From NCBI GenBank assembly GCA_026018925.1, contig JAKSZU010000012.1, positions 30,183,814 through 30,247,813 on the forward strand: a stretch of 64,000 nt of DNA, read 5' to 3'. This DNA is from Tupaia tana (lineage: Eukaryota; Chordata; Mammalia; Scandentia; Tupaiidae). The notes beneath the pieces were generated by a model that had not been told where the DNA came from, did no database searches, and worked only from the letters and a program-made list of their open reading frames with translations. This document shows positions 43,033-52,880 of the stretch, one piece after another. Each line of letters begins with the position of its first letter. The stretch's first letter is position 1. Made by a program: the position numbers and the translations under genes.

Positions 43033-43574
43033 AAAAAAGACTAATAATACCAGTAGCGTTCATAGGCATCATCAATAAATAGGTAAAAAAGAAAAAGAAA
43101 ATCTCAAATAGCAATAAAACTACAACACAGAAAAAACAATTCAATGTAATTAAGAATAAAGTTGTAAAGATTAACTGAAAAATATAAGAAAAAATAAATA
43201 TATTGATATAAAAATGATATTCATACATATAAAGACTCAATATTAAAATACATCATTCAAATAAACTATTCATTCAAAGTAACCCCAATTAAAAAAGACA
43301 CAGGATAAACAAGGCAATTCTAATGATAACACTGAAGGGCTATTAATGAACCAATATAATTTTCAAGGACAATGTGATACTTGCACAGGGCTAAATGAAA
43401 CCAGTGAAACAGAATGCAAAATCTAGAAAGAGATCTGCATATATATGAGTATGGTTTTTAATAGAGGTCAGTACAAACCAAACTATTCAATAAATGGTAT
43501 TGGGACTAGCAGATATCCTCAAAGGGAAAAACAATATAATCCCTATTCTAAATCATACACAAAAATAAATTACA

Positions 43575-43783
43575 GGAGAGAGACAATGAGACATCCTGCA
43601 AGGCTGATCCACATGGAAAGGTTCTGGTTCATATCCAGAGACCTCCTTGGGTACACCAGGTACGTGCATGCCCATGACCCAGGGTTGGCTGAAGCTGGGG
43701 GTTGATCACAGCATCAGGACCCCGATGAGGGGTGCCATCTCTCTCATGTGTGTTTATTGAAGAAATAAGTAAATAAAACTTAA
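43575..43783 (+). mobile_element. SINE-C, in L1
   Basis: Plus copy with GAGACATCCTGCAAGGCTG, CATGCCCATGACCCAGGG, GTGTTTATTGAAGAAATAAG and A-rich tail. It lies within the L1 frame near a CATACACAAAAATAAA sequence. Confidence 0.78.
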
Positions 43784-43852
43784 AATAAATCATAAAAGTT
43801 TAAAAATATCTAAATTTATAAAATAAAATTTTAGAACATTTAGAAGAAAATA

Positions 43853-43927
43853 TTGGGTTGTCAGAAAGGTCATGACATATTTTTTGTTTTTCTATGCAAA
43901 AATATGTCATGACTTCTAACAACCCAA
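43853..43927. mobile_element. Mariner-type palindromic MITE
   Basis: TA at 43851-43852, left end TTGGGTTGTCAGAAAGGTC, right end GACTTCTAACAACCCAA. The centre TTTTTCTATGCAAAAATA is shared with the other copies. Confidence 0.9.
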
Positions 43928-44040
43928 CATAATTATCACTATGATCTCTAGGTAGAGACACAAAAAGTACCAATAATAAAAGGATAATTTTTTAATATAA
44001 AAATTTAAAACTTGTTAATAAAACATAATATAATTTTTAA

Positions 44041-44205
44041 AATTTTATTTATTATTTTTAAATTTGCTATAGGGCATACATGCTCACCAGAGAGAGACAG
44101 AGAGAGTGAGAAAGTGAAGAAGCAAGCCACCAGATCCAGGACTTGAACCGTGTTCAGCCATGTGGGATCCAGTGCCTTAACCATCATGTTACCTACTGCT
44201 CCCCA
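44041..44205 (-). mobile_element. SINE-B, TSD-flanked
   Basis: Minus copy with TSD AATATAATTTTTAA at 44027-44040 and 44212-44225. Unlike most SINE-B copies it keeps TTTGCTATAGGGCATAC, so it looks intermediate between SINE-A and SINE-B. Confidence 0.88.
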
Positions 44206-44498
44206 AAATACAATATAATTTTTAAAAATTAGGTTGGGAAAGTTATATCAAAGAATTAATATCCAAAATAATAAAAAAAAGAATTCCTACCAATCAAAAG
44301 GAATAACATCAATGAATAGAAAAATAGGCAAAGGATATGGATAGGCAATTTAGTAGAAACACGTGAATGATGAGAATCATTTAACTTTACCAGTGATTAG
44401 GAAAACACAATAGAAAATATCATTGTATATACATCATATTGGCAAAAATTAAAATGCATGCTAGTATTATGTATTGAGGAGGGTGTAGAAAAGCCAAA

Positions 44499-44747
44499 AT
44501 TTTTTTTAGAGAGATTTTTTTGCTCTAGGGCACATGAGCTTGCTGGAGAGACAGACAGAAAGTGAAAGATCATCCCCAAGGGGGGATGGCCACACCACAG
44601 TCCCTTCTCCTACATTCTCCTCTCAGGATTTTGGGCACTCATGCATATGCACCCAGAGTGAGTTTTAAGCCACCAGTTCTGGGACTCGAACCATAGTTGA
44701 CTATGTGGGAGTCCAGTAACGTAACCATTATATCTCTTGCTGGTCCC
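44499..44747 (-). mobile_element. SINE-A, TSD-flanked
   Basis: Minus copy with TSD AGAAAAGCCAAA at 44487-44498 and 44748-44759. Complete, with moderate CpG loss. Confidence 0.93.
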
Positions 44748-44759
44748 AGAAAAGCCAAA

Positions 44760-45597
44760 TATTATCGCTGGAGATAGCATACACTGGTACAATAACTTTG
44801 GTCAATGTATAATATATTCCATTGTATGGACAGATCATATTTTGTTTATCTACTCATCAACTGATGGGCATTTCAGCTGTTTCTATTTTTTTTTACTACT
44901 ATGAATAAATGCTGCTACATACACTTGTATACACAGTTTTTGCTTGAATAACTGTTTCCAATTCTCTTTGGTATATACCTAAGAGTGAGTTCCAGGGTCA
45001 CATGGCAATTCAAACTGCCAAACTATTTTCCCACAACAACTACAAAATTTTACATTCTTGCCCAGTTTCTCCAATATCTTCAGCAACACTTTTTATTTTC
45101 CAGTTCTTTTTTTTTAAGATTTGTTTATTTATTTATTATGATTATTAGTTTTCACATGAGTTTTGCCAGAGAAAGACAGAGAGGGAGAGAGAGGAAGAAT
45201 GAGAAAGCAAGCCACCAGGTCTGGGACTCGAACTGTGGTCGGCCATGTGGGAATTACAGTGCCTTAACCACCATGCCACCTGCTGGACCCTTTTCCAGTT
45301 CTTAAAACAATTCTACCCTAATAGGTGTGCAGTGGTACTTCACTGTAATTTGAATTTTCCTAATGACATTAAATGGTGTTAATCATCTTTTAGTATCTTC
45401 TTTGAATAAAATTCTATTAAAATACTTTGCCTTTTTTAAAAAATGGGTTGTCTTTTAACTGTTGAATTCTAAGTCTTTTAAAATATATTCTGGATATGAG
45501 GCTCACATTAGATATATAATTTGCAAATATTTTCTCTCTTTCTACAAAGTTGTCTTTTCACTTTCTTCAGAGTCCTTTCATGCACTCAAATTTTTTT
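44760..45597 (-). mobile_element. L1 3' region relic, minus strand
   Basis: ATATTCCATTGTATGGACAG, CAACTGATGGGCATTTCAGC, ACTATGAATAAATGCTGC and CTTGCCCAGTTTCTCCAATA are reverse complement of old L1 3' sequence. A SINE-B interrupts it at 45109-45290. Confidence 0.8.
45109..45290 (-). mobile_element. SINE-B, in L1, perfect TSD
   Basis: Minus copy with TSD TTTTCCAGTTCTT at 45096-45108 and 45291-45303. GACTCGAACTGTGGTCGGCC shows a good B box in reverse. Confidence 0.95.
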
Positions 45598-45828
45598 TAG
45601 ACAAGGTCTTGCTATATTATGTACAAGCGTACATCTCCATGACCAGCTCTTTTTCATACAGGGTCTCTCTCAACATGTTGCCCAGATCAGCCTTTACTTT
45701 GCAATCCTCCCTGAGTCACTGGGATTACAGGTGCACACCACTCTGCTCAGCCTTTAGAATGGACAGGAATAAAACCAGGGCATCCCATGTGGTTCTAGCA
45801 CAGAAAGCAGTATAGGCCACAGTGGGTA
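45598..45828 (-). repeat. SINE-D (tRNA/7SL chimera)
   Basis: Minus copy. GACAAGGTCTTGCTATATTA and CAGGGTCTCTCTCAACATG are two 7SL-like starts, and TCACTGGGATTACAGGTGCA is Alu-like. These are followed on the right by a tRNA-like head (CCCATGTGGTTCTAGCAC). It shows both halves of the chimera in one copy. Confidence 0.7.
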
Positions 45829-45840
45829 GGCCCACAGAAT

Positions 45841-46070
45841 CTTTTTGTTTGTTTTTGCCATAGGATGTGTACGTTCACAAGAGAAAGTGAGAAAACATTC
45901 ACCCCTCCATGCTCTAATCTCTTCCCTGTTCTCCTCTTTGGATTTTGGGCATACATGCACCCATGCCCGGCGTGATTTTCAAGCTGCTAGGTACAGGACT
46001 TGAACCATGGACAGCCACATGGGAGTCCTTAATCACCTTAACCACCATGCCATCTGACATCTCCCTGCCC
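45841..46070 (-). mobile_element. SINE-A, older
   Basis: Minus copy with TTTGCCATAGGATGTGTACG, a shortened purine block, GGCGTGATTTTCAAGCTGC and a head ending CCATCTGACATCTCCCTGCCC. Confidence 0.82.
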
Positions 46071-46208
46071 AGAGTTTTTAATTACGCAATTTGTCTCTTT
46101 TTTCTTTGTATTTTTGGTATTAGCTAAGGAACGGTTTTCTAAGGTCATATAAACTTAGATTTTAATCCTTCTAAGAGTTTTAGTTTTGTAGCTCTTGTAT
46201 TTTGATCT

Positions 46209-46449
46209 TTTTTTTTTTTTTAATGCCAGAGAGTGAGTGCTTGCACATGAAAAAGAGAAAGAAGAAAGAGGAAGAAAAAGCACCCTTAACAGGGCCCCTT
46301 CATGCCACAATCCTATTTGCTCCGATTCCCCATCCTGGGCATGTGCATGTGCCTGGCATGTAAGCTGCTAGGGCCTTGAACCCTGGCTGGCCGCATGGGA
46401 TCCAGCTGCCTTTGTGCAGTACTCAAATGCTGCACTATGGGGCTGGCCC
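46209..46449 (-). mobile_element. SINE-A, older
   Basis: Minus copy with TSD TTTGATCT at 46201-46208 and 46450-46457. AATGCCAGAGAGTGAGTGC at left, TGCACTATGGGGCTGGCCC at right. Confidence 0.85.
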
Positions 46450-46640
46450 TTTGATCTATTCTAAATTAACATTTATATGTGGTGTGAAGCAGTGGTCCAA
46501 TTTCATTCTTTTTCCATGTGGATATTTTGCTGTGCCAGCACCATTTGTTCAAAGACTTGTTTCCCCCCAACTGAACAGTTTGGCACCTTGTTGAAAACCA
46601 AGCAACCATTAATGTACAGACACGAGCCTTGCATTCCTCT
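46450..46640 (-). mobile_element. L1 fragment, minus strand
   Basis: TGGTGTGAAGCAGTGGTCCA, TTTTTCCATGTGGATATTTT and GCCAGCACCATTTGTTCAAA are reverse complement of L1 ORF2/3' sequence. Confidence 0.75.
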
Positions 46641-47058
46641 TTAAAAACTGAATTTGCAGCTTTTCCTTATTTCTTTTTTAATTTTCTTTTTAAAATTATT
46701 ATTTATACATTTAATTACATCATTTAGATTGTAAAGAGACTTTACCCAGCATGATAAACACCTCAGTCCGGCCCAGTTGAGAATACTATGTACGTCCGCA
46801 TGCTTTTATTTTTCTTGTTGATTTATTAAAAACACATTAACTCCCACATGATCATCTGGCTTATCAGATATTTAGAGGCAGCACAGGAAGTAGTTGCAGT
46901 GAAACAATTTGCTGTTGTCCACCAAAATCTGTTCCCCCTTTCTTCCTGGCTTCATGGTGGACGGCATTTCCCGGCCTCCTCCTGGTGTAAGGTATGGCCA
47001 TATGACTAAGTTCTCTCTAACATAGGGTGAGCAGAAGTACCATATGTCACTTTTGAGA
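46641..47058. other. Intron sequence without recognised elements
   Basis: About 400 bp of unassigned intron between the L1 fragment and a nested SINE pair. Confidence 0.4.
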
Positions 47059-47076
47059 CTAGATTTTTCTTAAGAG

Positions 47077-47615
47077 TTTTTTTTTTTTTTTTTACCTGAG
47101 GGCATGTGTGCTTGCTGGAGAGTGAGAGAGACAGAGACAGTGAGAGGGAAAGTGAGAAATCACCCCCCAGCGGGATGGCCACGCCATAATCCCTTCTCCA
47201 TTCTCCTCCCAGGATCTTAGGCACATATGCACACACACCTGGCGTGATTTTCTTTTCTTTTTTTTTTTTGGAGAGGTTTTTGCTATAGGGCACGTGCGCT
47301 TGCCAGAAAGACAGAGAGAGACAGAGAGATAGAAAGCGAGAAATCACCCCCCGGGGGGGATGGCCACGCTGCAATCCCTTCTCCTCCATTCTCCTCTCGG
47401 GATCTTGGGCACGCACACACACGCGCCCGGCATGAGTTTTAAGCCACTGGGTCCGGGACTCGAACCACGGTCAACTACGTGGGAGTCCAGTGACATAGCC
47501 ATTATGCTAACTGCTGGTCCCCCTGGCGTGATTTTCAAGCCATCAGGTGTGGGACCAAACTGCGGTCAGCCTGTGGGAGTCCAGTGATGTAAACGCTATG
47601 CCATTTGCTGGTCTC
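47077..47615 (-). mobile_element. SINE-A split by a nested SINE-A
   Basis: The outer element occupies 47077-47252 and 47523-47615, starting with poly(T)-ACCTGAGGGCATGTGTGC and ending CATTTGCTGGTCTCC. Outer flanks AGATTTTTCTTAAGAG and AGATCTTAAGAG look like a decayed TSD. Confidence 0.9.
47253..47522 (-). mobile_element. SINE-A nested in SINE-A, perfect TSD
   Basis: Minus copy with TSD CTGGCGTGATTTTC at 47239-47252 and 47523-47536, which is sequence of the outer SINE. CpG-rich and younger than its host. Confidence 0.97.
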
Positions 47616-47623
47616 CAGGAGTA

Positions 47624-48092
47624 GATCTTAAGAGAATAGCTGCATTTTCTCCATGCTGTTTCCCCTACCCTGGCTAGAACTGAGGTAAGTCAATTCAAGC
47701 AGGCCAGTGGTAAGAGACAGTAGAGGGGCCACTTTGTTACTTGGGCCCTTGAATAACTTTGTTAGACAGAACCTACCTATCTACTCTAAATGGAGAAGTA
47801 ATGAACATCAATCCTGTGGGTTTCACTGCATTTGGGCCTCCCTATTTTAGTTTGGCCTTTAACATAATTAACGTAGTAGAATTAGTATCTTGTAGTGGGA
47901 TGTTGACGTAACAACAACAACAAAAAAAAAACCCTAACAGGTGGCATTTGTTAAGTGACAGACTAACAAGCAGTGAGGAAACAGACTGGGGAGCTGGAAA
48001 CACTTGTTAGACTATGGCAAAACATCTGGTGATACTGTTACCTGGATAACATGGAAAACAGACCAGGCTTATAGGTAGTATTGTCCTAGGGC
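47624..48092. other. Intron sequence without recognised elements
   Basis: Unassigned intron with an ACAACAACAACAAAAAAAA tract at about 47911. Confidence 0.4.
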
Positions 48093-48205
48093 AGGGCTTC
48101 TCAACCTTGGCACTCTGACTTCTATGTAAAGCACTTACTAAAGGGTTTAGCACTTAGCTTCATAAATGTTAGTTACTGCTGTTGTTACTATTATTACACA
48201 TTTTT
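48093..48205 (+). repeat. MER5-like hAT end plus MIR 3' end
   Basis: CAGGGCTTCTCAACCTTGGC resembles the terminus of MER5/MER20-type hAT elements. GTAAAGCACTTACTAAAGGG then CATAAATGTTAGTTACTGC resembles a MIR 3' end. Both are short and old. Confidence 0.5.
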
Positions 48206-48329
48206 TAACATCTGGGATTGTCACCATTTTCTCATACAGTGCTTGCCTTTGTGAGAATACTTAAAAATCTTGTCCTCACACCAAGATCAGAAAAATATTC
48301 AGCTATATTTTTCTCTCTTACACTTATCA

Positions 48330-48412
48330 TTGGGTCGTGGGAAAAGGCATGATGTATTTTTCTTTATTGTTCTTCTATGCAAAAATACATCATGACTTTT
48401 CCTATGACTCAA
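48330..48412. mobile_element. Mariner-type palindromic MITE
   Basis: Left end TTGGGTCGTGGGAAAAGGC, right end CATGACTTTTCCTATGACTCAA followed by TA. About 83 bp, centre TTCTTCTATGCAAAAATACA. Confidence 0.88.
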
Positions 48413-48414
48413 TA

Positions 48415-49104
48415 TATCTTTAGCAAACTTATAATTTACTCTGGCCTGGTATGATAAAGAACCAAAAATCTTTCTCTTTCTAAAGAGTCTCAATATTATT
48501 ATTTTTATAATCTGTTATTTTCCCACTGATTTGAAAACCTTTTCAAAGCCTTTTATAAGCTCTTAATATTTAACTAAAGTCAATCATGCTTGCAGAGGAA
48601 ACAAGGGTAAAGTTCAGTATAACAGATAAAGTTCCAACCTCCCATAAAGCTTAAAAGACAAAATCCTGGTTGACAAGAATACTATCACAATCATAAAAGA
48701 TAACTTTCAGAATCCACAAGTTGTTGGCACTCTCAACAGGCATACTTTGGAGCATTTTTCTTCTTGGCCAAGAACCAAGACACCCCCCCCCCCCCCAAAG
48801 CTTCCTGGTATATGTATACATGTTTTACCAAACAAAGACAAAGTTAGGGAGAAAGCGCACTCATGAGTTTAATGTTTGGAAACTCCCTGTGTACTTTAAT
48901 TTACATCAGTCTTGCTTGGTCACTCACATGAAGCAACTCTCTGTTCTCTATTTTAATGTCTAAAAGATATAAAAGGTCTTAAAGCGAAAACAATAATCTA
49001 ACATTAGCCTTTGTATTTTTAGAGCAAAAACAGTTCTATTTTTCTTGTTAACTTGTGTTACCTGACTTTATCTATGTTGGTAAGAAAATTTGGTTAAGAT
49101 ACGT
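48415..49104. other. Intron sequence with poly(C) tract
   Basis: Unassigned intron with a 15-bp poly(C) at about 48783-48796. A small frame at 48721-48963 is not convincing. Confidence 0.45.
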
Positions 49105-49535
49105 AAGAGTTTATTGACTGTACTGAAGGCAGAAATAACTCCATATGGAAGCTAATCCGCTCTCCTGACTATCTCGACCACTGTGTATCCCTGAGTTTCT
49201 TGACTACACTCCAAGGCTGGAATGTAACCTAACTCTTAGAGAAAACTTGCCCATTACCCTTACCCAGGGAGTAACGGGCCCATGATCGTAGTTAAGGTCT
49301 TGATACACAAAACTTCTCTGCAAATATTCATTCCCCTTTGCAATTCCTTCACATACAGCAATGTCAGTATATAATTCAGGGGTGCAAGGTGTGGTGACCT
49401 CATCTTCTGGCCACCCAAGATACGACTCTTGTTCATAAGTTCTCTAATAAACTCTTAGCTGACAAGCTGACTTTGTCTGCCTCATTCTTTATTTGGTCTC
49501 TCAGATCCTTAAGCTCTGGTGGTCATTTGGATTAT
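49105..49535 (+). mobile_element. Putative solo LTR of an endogenous retrovirus (ERV1-like)
   Basis: A block with LTR-like organisation: GCAGAAATAACTCCATATGG near the start, a TATATAATTC element at about 49369, CTCTAATAAACTCTTAGCTG (poly(A) signal) at about 49443 and GCCTCATTCTTTATTTGG near the end. No second LTR, primer site or viral gene follows, so this is a solo remnant. Exact termini and TSD were not resolved. Confidence 0.5.
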
Positions 49536-49635
49536 ACAGCAACTTTGTTTAGGGGACACAAATTCTGGAGTATTTAAAGGTGATAAGGTATTATGTCAGC
49601 AATTTGCTCTCAGATGGACTTAAAAAGCATAATGG

Positions 49636-49712
49636 CTATATATATATATAATATATATGTATATATATAATATATATATGTTTACATATACATCTGCAAA
49701 CATATATATGGA
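49636..49712. repeat. (TA)n-rich cryptically palindromic tract
   Basis: CTATATATATATATAATATA and related alternations followed by ACATATACATCTGCAAACAT; AT-rich simple sequence able to fold back. Confidence 0.85.
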
Positions 49713-50272
49713 AGAAGGAACAACTGTAATAAAATAGTAACTGGAGGATAAAGAAGTTTTCACTGTTCTTGTGATTTTCTTTATAAGTCTGGAATAATTG
49801 ATATAAATTATTTTCAAAAACAGTTAACATAAGGATAAATCTTTCCTTTTCATTTTATTGAGTGATAAACATAGATATTACATATTTTATCTATATATGT
49901 ACAGATACACACAAACACACATCCTACCATATATTGCCAGTAAATAAGCATAACCCACAACAAGAAAAGATCTTTGAGTTCCCAATAATCTTTAAAACTA
50001 TAAAAATCATTCTGAGACAAAGTCTACAAACCACTAGGATAAGTTATTGATAGTAAATGTAAAATGAGAAGGAAAAATTGGCTAAATTTAAAAAATATTT
50101 CTATAACAAATATATTTTGAATATCATATATATATATGTATTTTATATAAACTAAGTGATGGATAGACTTGTGCTTTGAGGCTTTTTTTTTTTTCAAAGT
50201 TGTTCAAATCTCCTCCACTCACTCTCTCTTCATTCTTTCTTTTCTTTTTTTGCCTGGTATTTTTATCTACAT
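49713..50272. other. Intron sequence without recognised elements
   Basis: AT-rich intron with another short (TA)n at about 50127. The A-rich side of the RPL17 pseudogene lies at its right edge. Confidence 0.4.
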
Positions 50273-50820
50273 TTTTTTATGCTGAATTTATTCTCATGCC
50301 GTAAGTTTTTGTTTCTTCAGTTTCTTCTGAGATATCTTTCTTCTGTGCGATCTCCTCTTGTGGTTTAGAAACAGTGTTCTCCTTTTCAGTGAGGATCATC
50401 TCAGTGTGGCAGGGGGAGCTCAGGTGTGCGTTAATCCGCCCATGAGCTCTGTAAGTATGACAGTGCATCTTAGGTGCCTTGTTCACCTGAATGTGCTCAA
50501 CGACCAGAGAATCTACACCTAAACTTTAAGTTCAGCATTACTCTCTGCATTTTTCAGCACATGCAGCAAAAATTCAGTACTCTTTTTAGGCCACCAATCC
50601 TGTGATCTGCCCCACCGTGTAGCCTAGACACATCTACCAAGTCCACACTGCTTCTATAAACTGACCTCTTTCAGATACTCGGTGGCTTTGCAGATATGCA
50701 TACCTTTGATGGCCTGAACAGTTTCATGGGAGTTCTTAAAGTGAATATGAAGATCTGAACCTCTTGATTTGCCTGACTTTGTGAGGTTCTCTAGGTCAAG
50801 TGAATAGTGAAAGTATTTTC
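50273..50820 (-). pseudogene. RPL17: RPL17 processed pseudogene
   Basis: A minus-strand, intronless copy of the 60S ribosomal protein L17 (uL22) mRNA. Recognisable blocks are [10 protein letters not shown] near the N-terminus, and [18 protein letters not shown] and [14 protein letters not shown] near the C-terminus. The start codon is lost and the first codons carry an extra base. A TAG stop interrupts the frame after the YLKEVSL block, part of the middle is deleted, and the C-terminus is frameshifted. An A-rich stretch at the mRNA 3' end (about 50220-50279, written as T) supports retroposition. Functional RPL17 is about 184 residues; this copy cannot encode it. Confidence 0.92.
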
Positions 50821-51233
50821 TTTTTAAAATTTCTTTTTCTTAGTCCAAAAAAAAAAGTCTTTTTCTTACTTCTTTTTATATTCAATAACTGAACATCTTT
50901 ACAGCATATTAAATGAATTTTCCCAGCATGAATACAGTGCATATTAGACCAAAGATATTACCATATACATTATCATCAACAGAAAATTTTCCATTTTTGT
51001 GTCCATTAAATGTTTTGTTTCTTTTTTCTCCTCGATCCCCCACTCCCATCTCACACCCTCCTCCTATATGGTCTCTAGCGTCCACAGGTGAATGGCAAAC
51101 CATTTTCAAAGATCATCTCAGGTCACTTTTGAGAGAAGAGCCCTTCTTTCCCTTCTTTCTCTCTCTCCTTCTTCCTTTCCTGATTGCTATAAACTTCCTT
51201 CTTAGAACTGCTTTTGCTGTTTCCAAAATATTT
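50821..51233. other. Intron sequence, L1-like toward the right
   Basis: Poly(A)-containing AT-rich DNA and a C-rich patch (CCTCGATCCCCCACTCCCAT) at about 51031. The right part blends into the minus-strand L1 relic. Confidence 0.35.
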
Positions 51234-51475
51234 TGTTTGAGAGGTTTTTGCTATAGGGAGCATGCACTTACCAGAAAGAGAGAGACAGATAGAGGGCCAG
51301 AAAGTGAGAAATCATCCTCCAGGAGGATGGCCACACCGCAATCCCTTCTCTTCTCAGGATCTTGGGCACGTATGCACACACGCTTGGTGTTTATAAGCTG
51401 ACCAGTTCAGGACTTGAACTGTGGTTGACTAAGTGGGAGTCCAGCGATGTAACCATTACGCCATCTACTCATCCC
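51234..51475 (-). mobile_element. SINE-A, in L1
   Basis: Minus copy with TTTGAGAGGTTTTTGCTATAG, CATCCTCCAGGAGGATGGCC and head CCATCTACTCATCCCC. The interrupted L1 text resumes with TTTGGTAGGTTTTG. Confidence 0.9.
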
Positions 51476-51698
51476 CTTTGGTAGGTTTTGATATGTGCTT
51501 CCTTTTAATTTGTTTCCATGCATTTATAAATTTCCATCTTGATTTCTTTCTTCACCAGTGGTTCTTTAGGAGCATATATTTTAGTTTCCACCTATTTGTA
51601 CAATTTCTAAAGATTCTCTTGTTAATATTATTTCTAGGTTTTATTGCATTGTGGTCAGCAAAGATACTCGATGAATTCTATTTAAAAAATTATTTTGA

Positions 51699-51906
51699 GG
51701 AACCAGCATATAGTGTAATGGTTACATCTCTGGACTGGTTCAAGTCCTGGACCCAGCAGCTTGAAACACACCAGGCGCATGTGCATGCATGCCCAAAATC
51801 CTGATAGGAAAAGATGGATTGTGGTGTGGTCATCCCCCTTAGGGGCTGATTTCTTGTTTTCTGTCTCTCTGGCAAGTGCATGCATACTATAGCAAAAATC
51901 TGTATT
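51699..51906 (+). mobile_element. SINE-A, in L1, head deletion
   Basis: Plus copy with approximate TSD AAAATTATTTTGAG / AAAATTATTTTTGAG. About 25 bp of the anticodon-arm region are missing (CTGGACTGGTTCAAGTCC), as is part of the pyrimidine run. Confidence 0.9.
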
Positions 51907-52616
51907 AAAATTATTTTTGAGATTTGCTTTGTGCCTACCATGTGGTCTATCTGGAGTATGATCCATGTGCTAATGAAAAAAATGTGTAGTTGCTGGAAGG
52001 AATATTCTATAAATGTCTGTTAGGTCCATTTGCTCAATAGTATAGGTTAAGTCCAATGTTTCTTTGTTGATTTTTGTTTACATGATGAGGGTACTGAAGT
52101 CTCTAGCAATTACTGTATTGGGGTTTATGTCTCCATGTAACTGTAGTAATATTTACTTTATATATTCACAACTGTTATATTTTCTTACTAGATTGATTAT
52201 CAGTTTATAGTGACCTTTTAATCTCTTTTTACAATTGAAGTCTATTTTATCTGATATCAGAATAACAATCATTTTTGGCTTCCATTTGCATGGAATATCT
52301 TTTTCTGTCCCACTTTTATCCATGTGTGTCCTTAGAGGTGAAGTTAGTTTTCTCGTAGGCAAGATACAGCTGAGTTTTGAACTTTAATCCCGCTAGCCAG
52401 TCTGTATCTTTTCAATAGAGAGTTTAATACACTTACAGTTAGGGTGATTATAGACAGAACTCAAGCTTCTCACTTTGTTAGGTGTTTTCTGAATCCTTTT
52501 TTTTCTTTTTTCATTGTCTGTGATTGTATTTTGGTGATCTTTGGTGATAAGTGTTTGATTCCTTTCCGTTTCTCATCTGTGTACCTAGTCTACCAATATG
52601 TTTTGTCTTGTCACAT

Positions 52617-52880
52617 ATTTTTTTAATTGCCAGGGGGCATGCGTACTCTCCAGAGAAAGGCAAAGAGAGAAAGAAAGAAAGAGAATGACAGAGAGAGAGA
52701 GAAAGCACCTCCTAATATGTTATGGTCAGGCCACGACCCCTCTCCTTCATCTCTCCATCCTATCAGGACTTGGGACACACATGCACACATGCTTGACATT
52801 TTTTTTCAAAGTGCTGGGGCTGGGACTCAAACTGCATAGTCGGCCACGTGGGATCTTGCTGCCTTAACCACTAGGCTGTG
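52617..52880 (-). mobile_element. SINE-A, older, in L1
   Basis: Minus copy with TTTAATTGCCAGGGGGCATG, an expanded (GAAA)n/(GA)n block, CATCCTATCAGGACTTGGG and head CTTAACCACTAGGCTGTG. Confidence 0.83.

Larger units (their letters stand above)
43240..44480 (+). mobile_element. Second old L1 fragment (ORF2 end / 3' region)
   Basis: GGGCTATTAATGAACCAATA, GAGATCTGCATATATATGAG, AGTACAAACCAAACTATTC, GACACAAAAAGTACCAATAA and AATAGGCAAAGGATATGG follow L1 ORF2 in plus orientation. Frames are broken, and a SINE-C, a MITE and a SINE-B are inserted. Confidence 0.75.

Noticed and set aside
50913-51401. 162-codon open frame
   Set aside because: It crosses from unassigned AT-rich DNA into a minus SINE-A; not a gene.
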